NCBI RefSeq assembly: GCF_002117105.1
Contig: NZ_CP019343.1
Span: 1,240,001 to 1,304,000, forward strand
Direction of reading: 5' to 3'
Length of the DNA stretch: 64,000 nucleotides
Source: Oceanicoccus sagamiensis
GTDB taxonomy: Bacteria > Pseudomonadota > Gammaproteobacteria > Pseudomonadales > Dasaniaceae
The notes beneath the pieces are model-generated. The model made no database searches and was not told the DNA's origin. It saw nothing but the letters and a program-made list of their open reading frames with translations. Below are positions 55,519-64,000 of the stretch, in pieces; position 1 is the stretch's first letter; each line of letters starts with the position of its first letter. A program made the position numbers and the translations under genes.

Positions 55519-56300
55519 TATTGTGCTGCCTCCGGAGCTGATACTGGAAGTTTTAAGATATCGATAGAGGCTTGCTTACGAGCGATACGTAGGCCTTTTA
55601 AGATAGCGTTACGGTATTCGCCTTTATCTAACTGAACGAAGTCACCGGCGTCTTTGTCCCAAGCACCTGAAATTTCAGTATCAGTCGTTTGGTACATAAG
55701 AGCTACACGACCAACCTGGAAAAAGTTAACGTCGCGTTCAACACCGTCGATAGATAATGAACCTTTATAGGCAGTGACTTTACGGCCAAATTCATTTTCA
55801 ATTTTGTAGGCTTCTAACACCTGACGAAATTTCTCAGCCACCGAAAGGTCGGAACGGTCAATGCTGCTGCGCAAGAAAGCGATACGCTCTTTACGCTCTT
55901 CCATCAGGAAAGGCACATCAAGGCTGATAAATTGTTCAAGACTGTCGATCATACGGATAACTAGCGGCGTTACCTGACGCTGGATAATCGTAACCTGATC
56001 AATAGAAGTCTCGATATCGTCTATGCGTTTTAGCTGATTGGCGATTTGCTTCTCCAAACGAGCGTTATAAACGCGTAAACCGTCGACTTGCTTCATAACG
56101 GTCTTATAGTCAGTTAACAGGTCGCCGGTTTCACCAGCTAGCTTATCAACCTTCTGTTGGGATTTTTGTGCAGCGGTCGTTTTTGTCTGACCAACTTTTA
56201 ATACAGCGTCAACTGTATTGGCTTGGGCTTGTAGGCCCACTAGCGCGCCAAATGACATAGTCATGGCAAACGCGATCGTTTTGAATCGATGCATATTCAT
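55518..56300 (-). CDS. DUF3450 family periplasmic protein
   Basis: This 260-residue exported coiled-coil protein starts the TonB operon. It has a signal segment (TIAFAMTMSFGALVGLQAQA), then KSQQKVDKLAGETGDLLTDYKTVMKQVDGLRVYNARLEKQIANQ and FISLDVPFLMEERKERIAFLR, matching DUF3450. A role with the ExbB-like protein in the TonB2-type complex is inferred from this conserved gene order. Confidence 0.9.
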   Translation of the reverse strand: MNMHRFKTIAFAMTMSFGALVGLQAQANTVDAVLKVGQTKTTAAQKSQQKVDKLAGETGDLLTDYKTVMKQVDGLRVYNARLEKQIANQLKRIDDIETSIDQVTIIQRQVTPLVIRMIDSLEQFISLDVPFLMEERKERIAFLRSSIDRSDLSVAEKFRQVLEAYKIENEFGRKVTAYKGSLSIDGVERDVNFFQVGRVALMYQTTDTEISGAWDKDAGDFVQLDKGEYRNAILKGLRIARKQASIDILKLPVSAPEAAQ

Positions 56301-56645
56301 GGGGATTGCATTTCCTTCAGGGATGTTTGAAAAAGCAGATTTAATAAAAACCCGACCTTTATATTACGAAATAGCCCGTGTGGCTCAGTAATAGCGACGC
56401 ATTTTAATATTAAGCTTTCTAAAGAAGCAACGCTCTTTAGACACTTTATTTATAGAAATATTTAAAAGCTAAAGCTGGGTAGTGTGGTGACAAAAATACG
56501 AGTAAATCGGTATCAAAGGGGTATTTTGCGGTAACACTAAACCAAGTTGTGAAATATTACCACTTCACAGGAAGACCCTATAACCCTGAATCATAATGCT
56601 TTTTTAAAGCCCGGGTGTTCAAGGAATGAGCAAGGTGTCTCTTTT
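56301..56645. other. Promoter region of the TonB operon and folA downstream gap
   Basis: About 345 bases lie between the DUF3450 start and the folA stop. I see no gene. No convincing Fur box (GATAATGATTATCATTATC-like) is present, so regulation by iron is not supported here. TGTGA and TCACA occur near 56551-56572, but the spacing is wrong for Crp. Confidence 0.5.
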
Positions 56646-57169
56646 TTAAACATTGCGACCATAAACCTCGAAACTATAGTCATAGGGATTAGGCCCTTCA
56701 GCGGCAAAATCCTCATGACTTAGCCGCTCCCAACGGGACAAATCCAGCTCTGGAAACAGGGCATCACCCTCAACATCAGCATGTACCCGGGTTAAATAGA
56801 GCCGCTGCACTCGCTCCAGCATCTCACTATAGAGCTGAGCCCCCCGATAATCATGACCTCATCGGCACCATCGACTATAGCCACACTACGCGCCAGTGAT
56901 AGCGCCTCTGCGACGCTATGGGCGACTTTTACGCCTTCAGCGGTAAATTCCGGACGGGTACTCACCACAATATTGGCGCGGCCAGGCAGGGGCTTACCGA
57001 TGGACTCATAGGTTTTGCGCCCCATCACGATAGGCTTGCCCATGGTAACCGCTTTAAAATACTTAAGATCGTTCGGCAAATACCAGGGCAGCTGGTTATT
57101 ACGGCCAATGACCCGGTTTTCGGCCATAGCCACTATCATGGCTATACGCACATCAAAATCTTCACTCAT
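56646..57169 (-). CDS. folA: Dihydrofolate reductase (frameshifted as read)
   Basis: FolA reduces dihydrofolate for thymidylate and one-carbon metabolism. With one base restored the protein has 174 residues. It starts MSEDFDVRIAMIVAMAENRVIGRNNQLPWYLPNDLKYF and has GKPIVMGRKTYESIGKPLPGR. The frame shifts in the C6 run at 56840-56845; adding one base gives IIGGAQLYSEMLERVQRLYLTRVHADVEGDA and an end SFEVYGRNV. It is next to thyA, the usual arrangement. FolA is normally essential unless thyA is lost, so the deletion is likely a sequence error. Confidence 0.92.
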
Positions 57170-57198
57170 TGCTAAATTCTCTTATTTGCAAAAAACCA

Positions 57199-57398
57199 TC
57201 GTCATTCCCGCGCAGACACATCACTGTCCGCCTTAAGTCAACGCGAGGTTTCGAAAATCATATAACGGCTGGACATTGTAGGGTGGATTATAATCCACCA
57301 CCTATCCACCAAGGCCCAGCCCGGAGCCGCCATAAGCGGTGGATTATAATCCACCCTACGGGGTCCCGGACAGCTATGCGCCTGCACAGGAATGACGA
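57199..57398. repeat. Outer 17-bp inverted repeat enclosing the REPIN
   Basis: TCGTCATTCCCGCGCAG at 57199-57215 and CTGCACAGGAATGACGA at 57382-57398 are inverted copies matching at 15 of 17 positions, with a REP-like pair between them. The left copy resembles a common GTCATTCCCGCG-type repeat family, so two repeat families are nested. Confidence 0.7.
57278..57359. repeat. REPIN-like pair in the folA-thyA gap
   Basis: GTAGGGTGGATTATAATCCACC and, in inverted form, GGTGGATTATAATCCACCCTAC, lie about 40 bases apart and are both perfect copies. They sit between thyA and folA, both leftward, and may form a stable hairpin in a joint transcript. Confidence 0.88.
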
Positions 57399-57403
57399 GC
57401 ACT

Positions 57404-58243
57404 CTATACTGCAATAGGCGCTTTAATTAAGGGGTGAGGGTCATAACCTTCAAAGGCAAAATCGTCAAAATCATAATCAAAGATGGAATCAGGCTTGCGC
57501 TTGATCACCAACTGCGGCAAAGCACGCGGCTCACGCTGTAACTGTTCAAACGCAATCTCATCCGTTAGGTGGTTGCTATAGAGATGACAATCACCAAAGG
57601 TATGTACAAAGTCACCCACTTCAAGATCACACTGCTGGGCCACCATATGCGTTAGCAAGGCGTAGCTGGCGATATTGAAAGGCACCCCCAAAAACAAGTC
57701 AGCACTGCGCTGGTACAGCTGGCAGGAGAGCTTGCCGTCGAGCACATAAAACTGGAACAAGGTATGACAGGGTGGCAGTGCCGCACGGCCTTGCTCAGCG
57801 TTTTCCTGCGGACCAATCGATTCATCCGGCAAATCCGCAGGGTTCCAGCCACTAACAATCAGGCGACGGGAGTCCGGCTTGGTTTTAATCATCTGGATTA
57901 AGTCGCTAATCTGGTCAATGGTAGAGCCGTCCGGGCACTCCCAGCTACGCCACTGCTTGCCATAAATCGGGCCGAGATCACCATCGGGGAGAGCCCACTC
58001 ATCCCAAATCGAGACGCCGCGCTCTTTCAGCCAGTTATTATCGGTACTGCCATTTAAGAACCAGATCAGCTCATAAATAATACTTTTCAGGTGAATTTTC
58101 TTGGTCGTTACCAGCGGAAAGCCTGCACTTAAATCAAAGCGCAGTTGGCGACCAAATACCGAGCGCGTACCTACACCGGTTCTATCACCTTTATCGGTGC
58201 CGTTATCAATAACGTCCTGGATTAATTCGAGATATTGTTTCAT
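57404..58243 (-). CDS. thyA: Thymidylate synthase
   Basis: ThyA methylates dUMP to dTMP using methylenetetrahydrofolate. The 279-residue protein has the catalytic Cys in [13 protein letters not shown], the [15 protein letters not shown] phosphate-binding motif, and [19 protein letters not shown]. It has an insert of about 15 residues ([15 protein letters not shown]) compared with the 264-residue E. coli protein, as in many gammaproteobacteria. lgt lies 20 bases upstream, so they are probably cotranscribed. Confidence 0.96.
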   Translation of the reverse strand: MKQYLELIQDVIDNGTDKGDRTGVGTRSVFGRQLRFDLSAGFPLVTTKKIHLKSIIYELIWFLNGSTDNNWLKERGVSIWDEWALPDGDLGPIYGKQWRSWECPDGSTIDQISDLIQMIKTKPDSRRLIVSGWNPADLPDESIGPQENAEQGRAALPPCHTLFQFYVLDGKLSCQLYQRSADLFLGVPFNIASYALLTHMVAQQCDLEVGDFVHTFGDCHLYSNHLTDEIAFEQLQREPRALPQLVIKRKPDSIFDYDFDDFAFEGYDPHPLIKAPIAV

Positions 58244-58263
58244 GCCTTACTGAGCCTCGTGCG

Positions 58264-59130
58264 CTATTTTTTGCGCTTGTTCTTTTTAGGTTTTTTTGTT
58301 TTTGCTGTCGGTGTCGCTGTAGCCACCGGAGGCGGGTTTGAAGCCTGCCGGTAAGCATAAATAATTAACAGTATGCCAGCGATAATCATCGGCAGCGATA
58401 ATAGCTGCCCCCGCGTTAACCAGCCAAAGGCATCGAAACCAATATGACCATCGGGCTGGCGGAAAAACTCTACAATAAAGCGGAAGCACCCATAACCCAC
58501 CATAAACACACCGGAAACCGACCAAACCGGGCGGGATTTGCTGGAAAAACCATAGACCAGCAAAAACAACAACAACCCTTCCAGCCCCGCCTGGTATAAC
58601 TGTGACGGATGGCGCGCCAAACCACTTGGGTCCGCCGGAAAAATCATCGCCCAGGGCACTGCGGACGGATCGGCCTGCCGACCCCATAGCTCCTGACCAA
58701 TAAAATTACCAACACGGCCAAAGCCCAAACCCAGCGGCACAATGGGCACTACAAAATCTAACATCTGGCCGGGGCTTAACTGCAATCGGCGGGCATAAAT
58801 AATCATCGCCACCATGACACCTAAAAAACCGCCGTGAAAAGACATGCCGCCTTCCCAGACTTTAAATAACCATAAAGGGTTATCCAAGAATTTACCGAAG
58901 TTATAAAAAAACACATAACCAAAACGCCCACCTAACACAACACCCAGAGCACCATAGAAAATCAGGTCATCCACCTGTTTGCGATTGACCGGGGTATAGT
59001 CAAAACCGGCACGGCGCGTCGCCAAAAACCAGGCAGAGGCAAAGGCCAGCAAATACATCAACCCATACCAGTGGATGGAGATGGGGCCCAGTGAAACCGC
59101 CACCGGGTCGAAATTGGGATGTGTGAGCAT
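58264..59130 (-). CDS. lgt: Prolipoprotein diacylglyceryl transferase
   Basis: Lgt transfers diacylglycerol to the Cys of prolipoproteins, the first step of lipoprotein maturation in the inner membrane. The 288-residue polytopic protein has GGMSFHGGFLGVMVAMIIYARR, the Lgt signature GFGRVGNFIGQELWG and FRFIVEFFRQPDGHIG. A Lys-rich tail ends it. Several lipoproteins in this window (WD40, FKBP and MORN proteins) would be its substrates. Confidence 0.94.
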   Translation of the reverse strand: MLTHPNFDPVAVSLGPISIHWYGLMYLLAFASAWFLATRRAGFDYTPVNRKQVDDLIFYGALGVVLGGRFGYVFFYNFGKFLDNPLWLFKVWEGGMSFHGGFLGVMVAMIIYARRLQLSPGQMLDFVVPIVPLGLGFGRVGNFIGQELWGRQADPSAVPWAMIFPADPSGLARHPSQLYQAGLEGLLLFLLVYGFSSKSRPVWSVSGVFMVGYGCFRFIVEFFRQPDGHIGFDAFGWLTRGQLLSLPMIIAGILLIIYAYRQASNPPPVATATPTAKTKKPKKNKRKK

Positions 59131-59220
59131 AGAGTATTTTCTATATCGCAGGTTTAAGGGCGCCTATTATGCCGCAAGCCAAGCCCACACCCAACAGCCA
59201 GCCCATGATAAACTGCCGCA

Positions 59221-59972
59221 ATGTGCTTAATTTTATTCGCCTACCAGTATCACCCCGACTTTCCTTTGATTGTGGCCGCCAATCGTGACGAGTTTTACCA
59301 GCGCCCAACCCAGCCCGGGCACTTTTGGCCTGAGTCGCCCTCACTCTTTGCCGGCCGGGACCTGCAAGCAGGAGGCACCTGGATGGGGATCAATAAGCAG
59401 GGGCGCTTTGCCGCTGTGACCAATTACCGGGACAACACCCCACACCGACCAACGCTATTAGCCGTGGCAACTTGTGCAGCGATTTTTTACAAAGCGACAC
59501 CCCTGTTGAAAACTACCTCGAAACGATCAACCAACAAAACCGGCAATACGCAGGTTTTAACTTATTGGCCGGTAGCATCGATCAACTCTATTACTATTCA
59601 AACCGCCAAAGTGAGATTAAGCCGTTGACTGCGGGCGTGTATGGCCTAAGTAATAGCCTGCTAAATACCCGCTGGCCAAAAGTGGATACCGGCAAGAATG
59701 CCCTGGAACAAATTATCTCTGTAAGCACTGACCCGAAGAAAATATTCACGCTGTTATTGGACCAGCAGCAGGCAGCTGACGCCAAACTCCCCAGCACTGG
59801 GGTAGATATTGACATGGAGAGGATGCTGTCGAGTCGATTTATTCAATCCGAACATTACGGCACAAGAAGCTCAACGGTATTATGTATTGATCGAAACGGC
59901 GGAGTCACCTGGCTGGAACAAAGCTTTGATCAGCACGGGGCAAGTAGCGACAGGGTGTTACACCGTTTTTAA
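59221..59972 (+). CDS. NRDE/TANGO2-family protein (frameshifted as read)
   Basis: This protein of about 250 residues belongs to the NRDE/TANGO2 (T10) family, named for the N-terminal motif LIVAANRDEFYQRPT. Other features are WPESPSLFAGRDLQAGGTWMGINKQGRFAAVTNYRD. The frame breaks at about 59460; one added base (TTA to TTAA) restores RPTLLSRGNLCSDFLQSDTP, then NLLAGSIDQLYYYSNRQSEIKPLTAGVYGLSNSLLNT and an end with RSSTVLCIDRNGGVTWLEQSF. Function is unproven; a haem or lipid role has been suggested for relatives. It is convergent with ptsP and overlaps its end by 4 bases. Confidence 0.87.
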
Positions 59973-62266
59973 AGGACTGGCTCCGCCATCATCGCCTTCA
60001 CCAAACGCTGAGAACTGGACTCTTCAATCGACTGATTAATATATTCACGAACTTCTGCGGCATTTTCCATGGTCATCACATGGGCCAATATTTCCTTTGC
60101 CCTTTTCATACTGATATTGCGAATCACCGATTTAACTTTGGGTAAGGTGGTGGCGTTCATCGACAATACATCGTAGCCCATGGCCATTAATAACACCGCC
60201 GCACCGGGCTCACCAGCCAACTCGCCACAGATACCCACTTTGCGACCTTCCGCATGCCCATCCCTAACCACATGCTGTAACGCTTGCAAGACAGCAGGAT
60301 GGAAAGCCTGATAAATATCCGCAACCCGCGCATTATTTCGATCTACCGCTAATAAATACTGCGTTAAATCGTTAGAGCCCACAGACAGAAAACCAACACG
60401 TTTGGCAAATTGTCTGGCCTGATAAACCGCAGCAGGCACCTCAACCATCACACCAATTAAAGGCAGCTCCAATTCAAAACCCAGCTCTTCGACTAATTCA
60501 TCATGGGCCCGATAAATTAACTCTAAAGCTTCTTCCAATTCCGGTACGCTACTGATCATGGGCAGCATCATGCGCAAATTACCCAAGCCGGCATTGGCCT
60601 TCATCATCGCACGCACTTGCACCAGAAAAATTTCCGGGTGATCCAGAGTAACGCGAATACCACGCCACCCCAAAAACGGATTATCTTCTTCAATCGGAAA
60701 ATAGGGCAAGGATTTATCACCGCCGACATCCAGCGTTCGCATAGTGACAGGCATTGGCGCAAAGGCCTCTAACTGCTCACGATAAATTTTGCGCTGCTCT
60801 TCCTCACTGGGAAAACGTTCACGCAATAGAAAGGGGACTTCAGTGCGAAACAGCCCTACACCTTCTGCACCGCGATCCAGTGAACGAGCGATATCCGCCT
60901 GCAACCCCGTATTCACCCAGAGCGGCAAACGGTAGTCATCGGTGGTAACACAGGGTTCATCCTTTAGCGCCTCTAACTCTTTAGAAAACTGCAGTTCTTC
61001 TTCATAGATCGACTGGAAGCGATGCAATAATTCGGCTGAAGGATTGAAATAAACATGGCCATTATAACCATCGAGAATAATTTCACTGCCTTCAATTTGG
61101 GTAAACGGTAAATCCACCGCACCCATGACGGTGGGGATACCCATGGACCGCGCAAGGATGGCAACATGGGAGTTACTGGAACCACGCACCGAAATCAGGC
61201 CCACCAAGTTTTCCGGTGGCACTTCACCCAACATAGATGCGGTTAACTCTTCACCCACTAACACTGTGCGCTCAGGATAATCAACCGGCCCGTTATTAGC
61301 CGCCTGTAAATACGCCAATACTCGGCGACCCAAATCTTTTACATCGGTAGCGCGCTCTTTAAGATAAGCGTCTTCCATCATCTCAAAAGTGCGCACGTGT
61401 TTTAAAATAACTTTACTTAAAGCACCCTGCGCCCATTCACCATCACGAATACGCTCATCGACTTCGGCGGCTAATGCATTATCCGCCAACATACTTAGAT
61501 AGACATCAAATAGTGCCTGCTCTTCTTTGGCTAAACGGCTTGCCAGTTTACGCCCCAGCGCTTTGATATCTTCCCGCACGGCTTCCAGACATTCATGAAA
61601 GAATTCTAATTCTTCTTCAATATCCTTGCTGCGACGCATCGGTACAGAATTCAGGTCGGCGGTTGGCGCCACCACCACGGCATGACCAATAGCAATGCCC
61701 GGCGCACCGGCAACACCTCGAAACTTTGCACTGCCCTGACGCTCGCCGCGATCATCTAACGCAACCAATAAGCCGGTAGCTTGAGCATGGGCAATAACGC
61801 CCGCTAACTGAGCGGATATGGTAACCAGAAAGGCTTCATCATCTTCATCAAAGCGACGACGGGTTTGCTGCTGGATAACCAGTACACCCAGCACTTTACG
61901 CTGGTGAATAATCGGCACACCAAGAAACGCACTAAAGCGCTCTTCACCAATACCGGGCATAAACAAAAATTTGGGATGGGCTTCGGCATTGTCGAGATTA
62001 AGCGGTTCTTCCCTGGCCGCCACTTGACCCACCAGGCCCTCAGTAGGTGCCATAGATATCTTGCCGACAAAGTTTTTATTCAGCCCTTCAGTGGCACTAA
62101 AGACATAGCGGCCGAGGGTGGACTCACGGAGGTAGATTGAGCAAACTTCGGTGCCCATCGCATCCTTCACTCGCGCCACGGTAATATCTAACACCGATTG
62201 CAAGTGGTCGGCAGTATTTACTTCCTGAACAATACTGCGTAGCGAGTCGAGCATATTTTTTCGCAT
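59969..62266 (-). CDS. ptsP: Phosphoenolpyruvate-protein phosphotransferase PtsP (EI-Ntr)
   Basis: PtsP is enzyme I of the nitrogen PTS, passing phosphate from PEP to NPr. The 765-residue protein has an N-terminal GAF domain (about 1-170; SIYLRESTLGRYVFSA), a swivel domain with the phospho-His in RGSSNSHVAILARSMGIPTV (about 335-365) and a C-terminal PEP-binding barrel (VGLFRTEVPFLLRERFPSEEEQ, GRKVGICGELAGEP). It lies just upstream of the NRDE gene's end, and rppH precedes it by 11 bases in the same operon. This is the conserved rppH-ptsP pair. Confidence 0.96.
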   Translation of the reverse strand: MRKNMLDSLRSIVQEVNTADHLQSVLDITVARVKDAMGTEVCSIYLRESTLGRYVFSATEGLNKNFVGKISMAPTEGLVGQVAAREEPLNLDNAEAHPKFLFMPGIGEERFSAFLGVPIIHQRKVLGVLVIQQQTRRRFDEDDEAFLVTISAQLAGVIAHAQATGLLVALDDRGERQGSAKFRGVAGAPGIAIGHAVVVAPTADLNSVPMRRSKDIEEELEFFHECLEAVREDIKALGRKLASRLAKEEQALFDVYLSMLADNALAAEVDERIRDGEWAQGALSKVILKHVRTFEMMEDAYLKERATDVKDLGRRVLAYLQAANNGPVDYPERTVLVGEELTASMLGEVPPENLVGLISVRGSSNSHVAILARSMGIPTVMGAVDLPFTQIEGSEIILDGYNGHVYFNPSAELLHRFQSIYEEELQFSKELEALKDEPCVTTDDYRLPLWVNTGLQADIARSLDRGAEGVGLFRTEVPFLLRERFPSEEEQRKIYREQLEAFAPMPVTMRTLDVGGDKSLPYFPIEEDNPFLGWRGIRVTLDHPEIFLVQVRAMMKANAGLGNLRMMLPMISSVPELEEALELIYRAHDELVEELGFELELPLIGVMVEVPAAVYQARQFAKRVGFLSVGSNDLTQYLLAVDRNNARVADIYQAFHPAVLQALQHVVRDGHAEGRKVGICGELAGEPGAAVLLMAMGYDVLSMNATTLPKVKSVIRNISMKRAKEILAHVMTMENAAEVREYINQSIEESSSQRLVKAMMAEPVL

Positions 62267-62277
62267 CTAGTTAACTC

Positions 62278-62793
62278 TTAATCACTCTGTGCTGCCCTAT
62301 CGCGGAGATGATCATCCACCATGCGGCTATGTCTGGGCGATAACTCTTTCAGTGCGCGGCGATAGACTTCACGCTTAAAAGGGATAACCTGCCCCAAAGG
62401 GTACCAATAGCTAACCCACTGCCAGCTATCGAACTCCGGTTTCTCATCATTATCAAAGCGAACGGCATCATCCTCAGCCAACATTCGCAATAGAAACCAT
62501 TTTTGTTTTTGACCAATGCACAGAGGCTTGCTATCCCGGCGTAACAAGCGCTGCGGCAAACGATAACGCAACCACCCCCGGGTACAGGCCACTACTTCGA
62601 CATCTTTTTCGGTTAAACCGACTTCTTCTTTTAACTCACGGAACAGCGCCTGCTTGGCGCTCTCCCCCTCTTGAATACCACCTTGCGGAAACTGCCAGGC
62701 ATCTTGCCCTACTCGCCTGGCCCAAAGGACTTCACCTTTGGCGTTGGCTATCATGATGCCAACATTGGCACGAAAACCCTCTGAATCAATCAA
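62278..62793 (-). CDS. rppH: RNA pyrophosphohydrolase RppH
   Basis: RppH removes pyrophosphate from the 5' end of mRNA and so starts decay. The 171-residue Nudix protein reads [45 protein letters not shown], with the Nudix box [23 protein letters not shown]. The length fits the family. It is followed by ptsP, 11 bases downstream, as in other gammaproteobacteria. Confidence 0.95.
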   Translation of the reverse strand: MIDSEGFRANVGIMIANAKGEVLWARRVGQDAWQFPQGGIQEGESAKQALFRELKEEVGLTEKDVEVVACTRGWLRYRLPQRLLRRDSKPLCIGQKQKWFLLRMLAEDDAVRFDNDEKPEFDSWQWVSYWYPLGQVIPFKREVYRRALKELSPRHSRMVDDHLRDRAAQSD

Positions 62794-63026
62794 TGGCTAC
62801 TCCAAATACTCTCGCAGTGACTGTCTTGCCGGTTTTATATGTGGACGGCAAGTTAGGCTGCAAGGCCATATTAGAAAGCATCTATTGTTCCATAAATCAG
62901 TGATTTAGAGAAATCGGATAATTTTTCCCACTACTGCGGGGGTTTCAGGGATGCAAAAGGCCAGCGTCACCAGTATGCTATGCGCCCATTACGATCTGAT
63001 GAACAGCAGCCTGTGGAGCAACCCTA

Positions 63027-63683
63027 GTGACTCTTGCCATTTTTGACCTTGATAACACCTTATTAGCAGGCGATAGCGACCATGCCTGGGGACAGTTTTT
63101 GGTAGATAACGGCATAGTCGATGCAGATGCCTACGAGAAGGCGAATGATCACTTCTTAAAACAGTACCAGCAAGGGGGGCTGGATGTGCATGAGTTTCTG
63201 GCTTTTGCCCTAAAGCCGCTGGCTGACAACACCAAACCACAACTAGACCAATGGCATCAGCAATTTATGCAGCAGTCGGTAGCCCCGATGCGTCTTGCCA
63301 AAGCGGACGCCCTGTTGAAAAAACACCGGGACCAGGGAGATTTTCTGCTTATCATTACAGCGACCAACCGCTTTGTGACTGGCCCTATTGCCGAAAGTCT
63401 GGGTGTTGACCATATTCTGGCAACAGAACCGGAATTTATCGATGGGGCTTATACCGGCAAGGTGGCAGGCACACCCTGCTTTCAGGATGGTAAGGTTGTT
63501 CGATTAAACGAATGGCTGGCGGAAACCGGCCACTCGCTGGCAGGTAGCCACTTTTATAGCGACTCACATAATGATTTGCCATTGCTGGAGATTGTGGATT
63601 ATCCGGTGGCGGTGGATGCGGATGAGATTCTAAGCAAGCACGCTACGGATCAGGGTTGGCCACATATCAGCTTAAGAGACTAA
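63027..63683 (+). CDS. HAD-IB family phosphatase
   Basis: This 218-residue HAD-superfamily hydrolase is of the SerB/HAD-IB type. Motif I is FDLDNTLLAGDSDHAWG, motif II is LLIITATNR, and motif IV is YSDSHNDLPLLEIVDYPVAVD. The likely substrate is a small phosphomonoester such as phosphoserine, but it lies beside rppH rather than in serine synthesis. The start is a GTG at 63027; the family motif begins seven residues later, so it cannot start further in. It is convergent with rlmI across a REPIN. Confidence 0.88.
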   Translation: MTLAIFDLDNTLLAGDSDHAWGQFLVDNGIVDADAYEKANDHFLKQYQQGGLDVHEFLAFALKPLADNTKPQLDQWHQQFMQQSVAPMRLAKADALLKKHRDQGDFLLIITATNRFVTGPIAESLGVDHILATEPEFIDGAYTGKVAGTPCFQDGKVVRLNEWLAETGHSLAGSHFYSDSHNDLPLLEIVDYPVAVDADEILSKHATDQGWPHISLRD

Positions 63684-63747
63684 GTAGGGTGGATTACAAT
63701 CCACCAAAAGCTGCCACTGTATTATGGTGGATTATAATCCACCCTAC
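63684..63747. repeat. REPIN-like pair between the HAD gene and rlmI
   Basis: GTAGGGTGGATTACAATCCACC (one change in the core) and an inverted GGTGGATTATAATCCACCCTAC lie 20 bases apart, between two convergent stop codons. Confidence 0.87.
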
Positions 63748-63750
63748 GAG

Positions 63751-64000
63751 TTAGCTGGCGGTTAGCACTCTGGCAAAGACTGCTTTTAAATATTCCGTCT
63801 CAGCAATTGCCGGATGCACCGGGTGATCAAAGCTCTGCCCGCCCTGCTCCAGAATTTGAATATCGCGATCAAGATGACGTGCCGAGGCTCTTAAAATATC
63901 CGTTAAACGATCTCGCCCCAAATGCATCGAGCAAGACCCTGACACCAGGATCCCACCTTTATTAATTAACCGAATCGCCAATTCGTTTGCGCGACGATAA
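63751..64000 (-). CDS. rlmI: 23S rRNA m5C1962 methyltransferase RlmI, C-terminal end (5' end outside window)
   Basis: Only the last 82 or so residues are visible, continuing to the window edge. They read YRRANELAIRLINKGGILVSGSCSMHLGRDRLTD, then ILRASARHLDRDIQILEQGGQSFDHPVHPAIAETEYLKAVFARVL. This is the usual ending of RlmI (YccW), which methylates 23S rRNA; SGSCSMH and HPVHPAI are diagnostic. Other RlmI-like SAM methyltransferases (RlmK-type) are less likely. Confidence 0.85.
   Translation of the reverse strand, partial: YRRANELAIRLINKGGILVSGSCSMHLGRDRLTDILRASARHLDRDIQILEQGGQSFDHPVHPAIAETEYLKAVFARVLTAS

Noticed and set aside
56530-56580. A possible Crp site (TGTGA and TCACA) upstream of the TonB operon
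   Set aside because: The half-sites are 12 bases apart instead of 6, so it does not fit a Crp operator.
56301-56645. A Fur box for the TonB operon
   Set aside because: No stretch resembles GATAATGATTATCATTATC well enough; I could not support one by eye.
1-64000. Prophage, insertion sequence or genomic island
   Set aside because: No integrase, transposase, tRNA-linked repeat or phage structural gene is visible; base composition and gene density look uniform.

Overview
The window is 64 kb of bacterial chromosome with dense genes on both strands and moderate G+C. Gene content and order point to a gammaproteobacterium on the Pseudomonas/Cellvibrionales side. The evidence is a Vfr-like Crp, the pseudomonad-type order dsbB - rsd/algQ - FKBP - algP - TIGR02444 gene - ABC-F ATPase, the block HAD phosphatase - rppH - ptsP - lgt - thyA - folA, the pair trxA - rho, PilU with a PilZ protein, and a DUF3450/TtpC/ExbB/ExbD/TonB/TPR operon. 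I see no rRNA, tRNA, prophage, insertion sequence or CRISPR array. This is mostly core genome, with small accessory modules.

Layout. 0-7 kb: tail of tex, a methyltransferase, a peroxiredoxin, a PP2C phosphatase/protein kinase coupled to a VOC protein, OsmC-like protein, crp/vfr with a probable autoregulatory site, and an acyl-CoA dehydrogenase. 7-17 kb: a DASS anion transporter, moaA, a cupin, a MoxR ATPase with its VWA partner, then an NsrR/truncated-haemoglobin divergon with two good NsrR-type operators, followed by small membrane and redox genes (DUF502, glutaredoxin, MAPEG). 17-21 kb: a zinc-ribbon protein, DUF1631, PilZ and pilU. 21-33 kb: gshA, acpH, a FliL-like protein, dsbB, lrgAB, rsd, a WD40 lipoprotein, FKBP, algP and yheS. 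33-41 kb: an unrecognised coiled-coil membrane protein, dbpA, and an arsenic/metal-looking module (ArsM-like methyltransferase, FetB-like permease, TVP38-flavoprotein fusion). 41-49 kb: trxA, rho, ubiD, hemW, a PEP-CTERM protein and ilvD. 49-56 kb: small enzymes, a solute-binding protein, a STAS-like protein and the TonB energy operon. 56-64 kb: folA, thyA, lgt, a TANGO2-like protein, ptsP, rppH, a HAD phosphatase and the end of rlmI.

Two features cut across the window. First, nine genes, including the normally essential rho and folA, are each interrupted by one missing base, usually in a G or C run. Restoring one base gives the full family-length protein every time. This looks like systematic indel error in the sequence, so these genes are annotated as single CDSs with a note. 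Second, a palindromic REP-like element with core GGTGGATTATAATCCACC sits in five intergenic gaps, four times as an inverted pair (REPIN-like), once nested inside a second inverted repeat.

The strongest candidates for less-described biology are the ArsM/FetB/TVP38-flavoprotein neighbourhood and the 586-residue coiled-coil membrane protein. I do not see a clearly new multi-gene system such as a defence island or a biosynthetic cluster.
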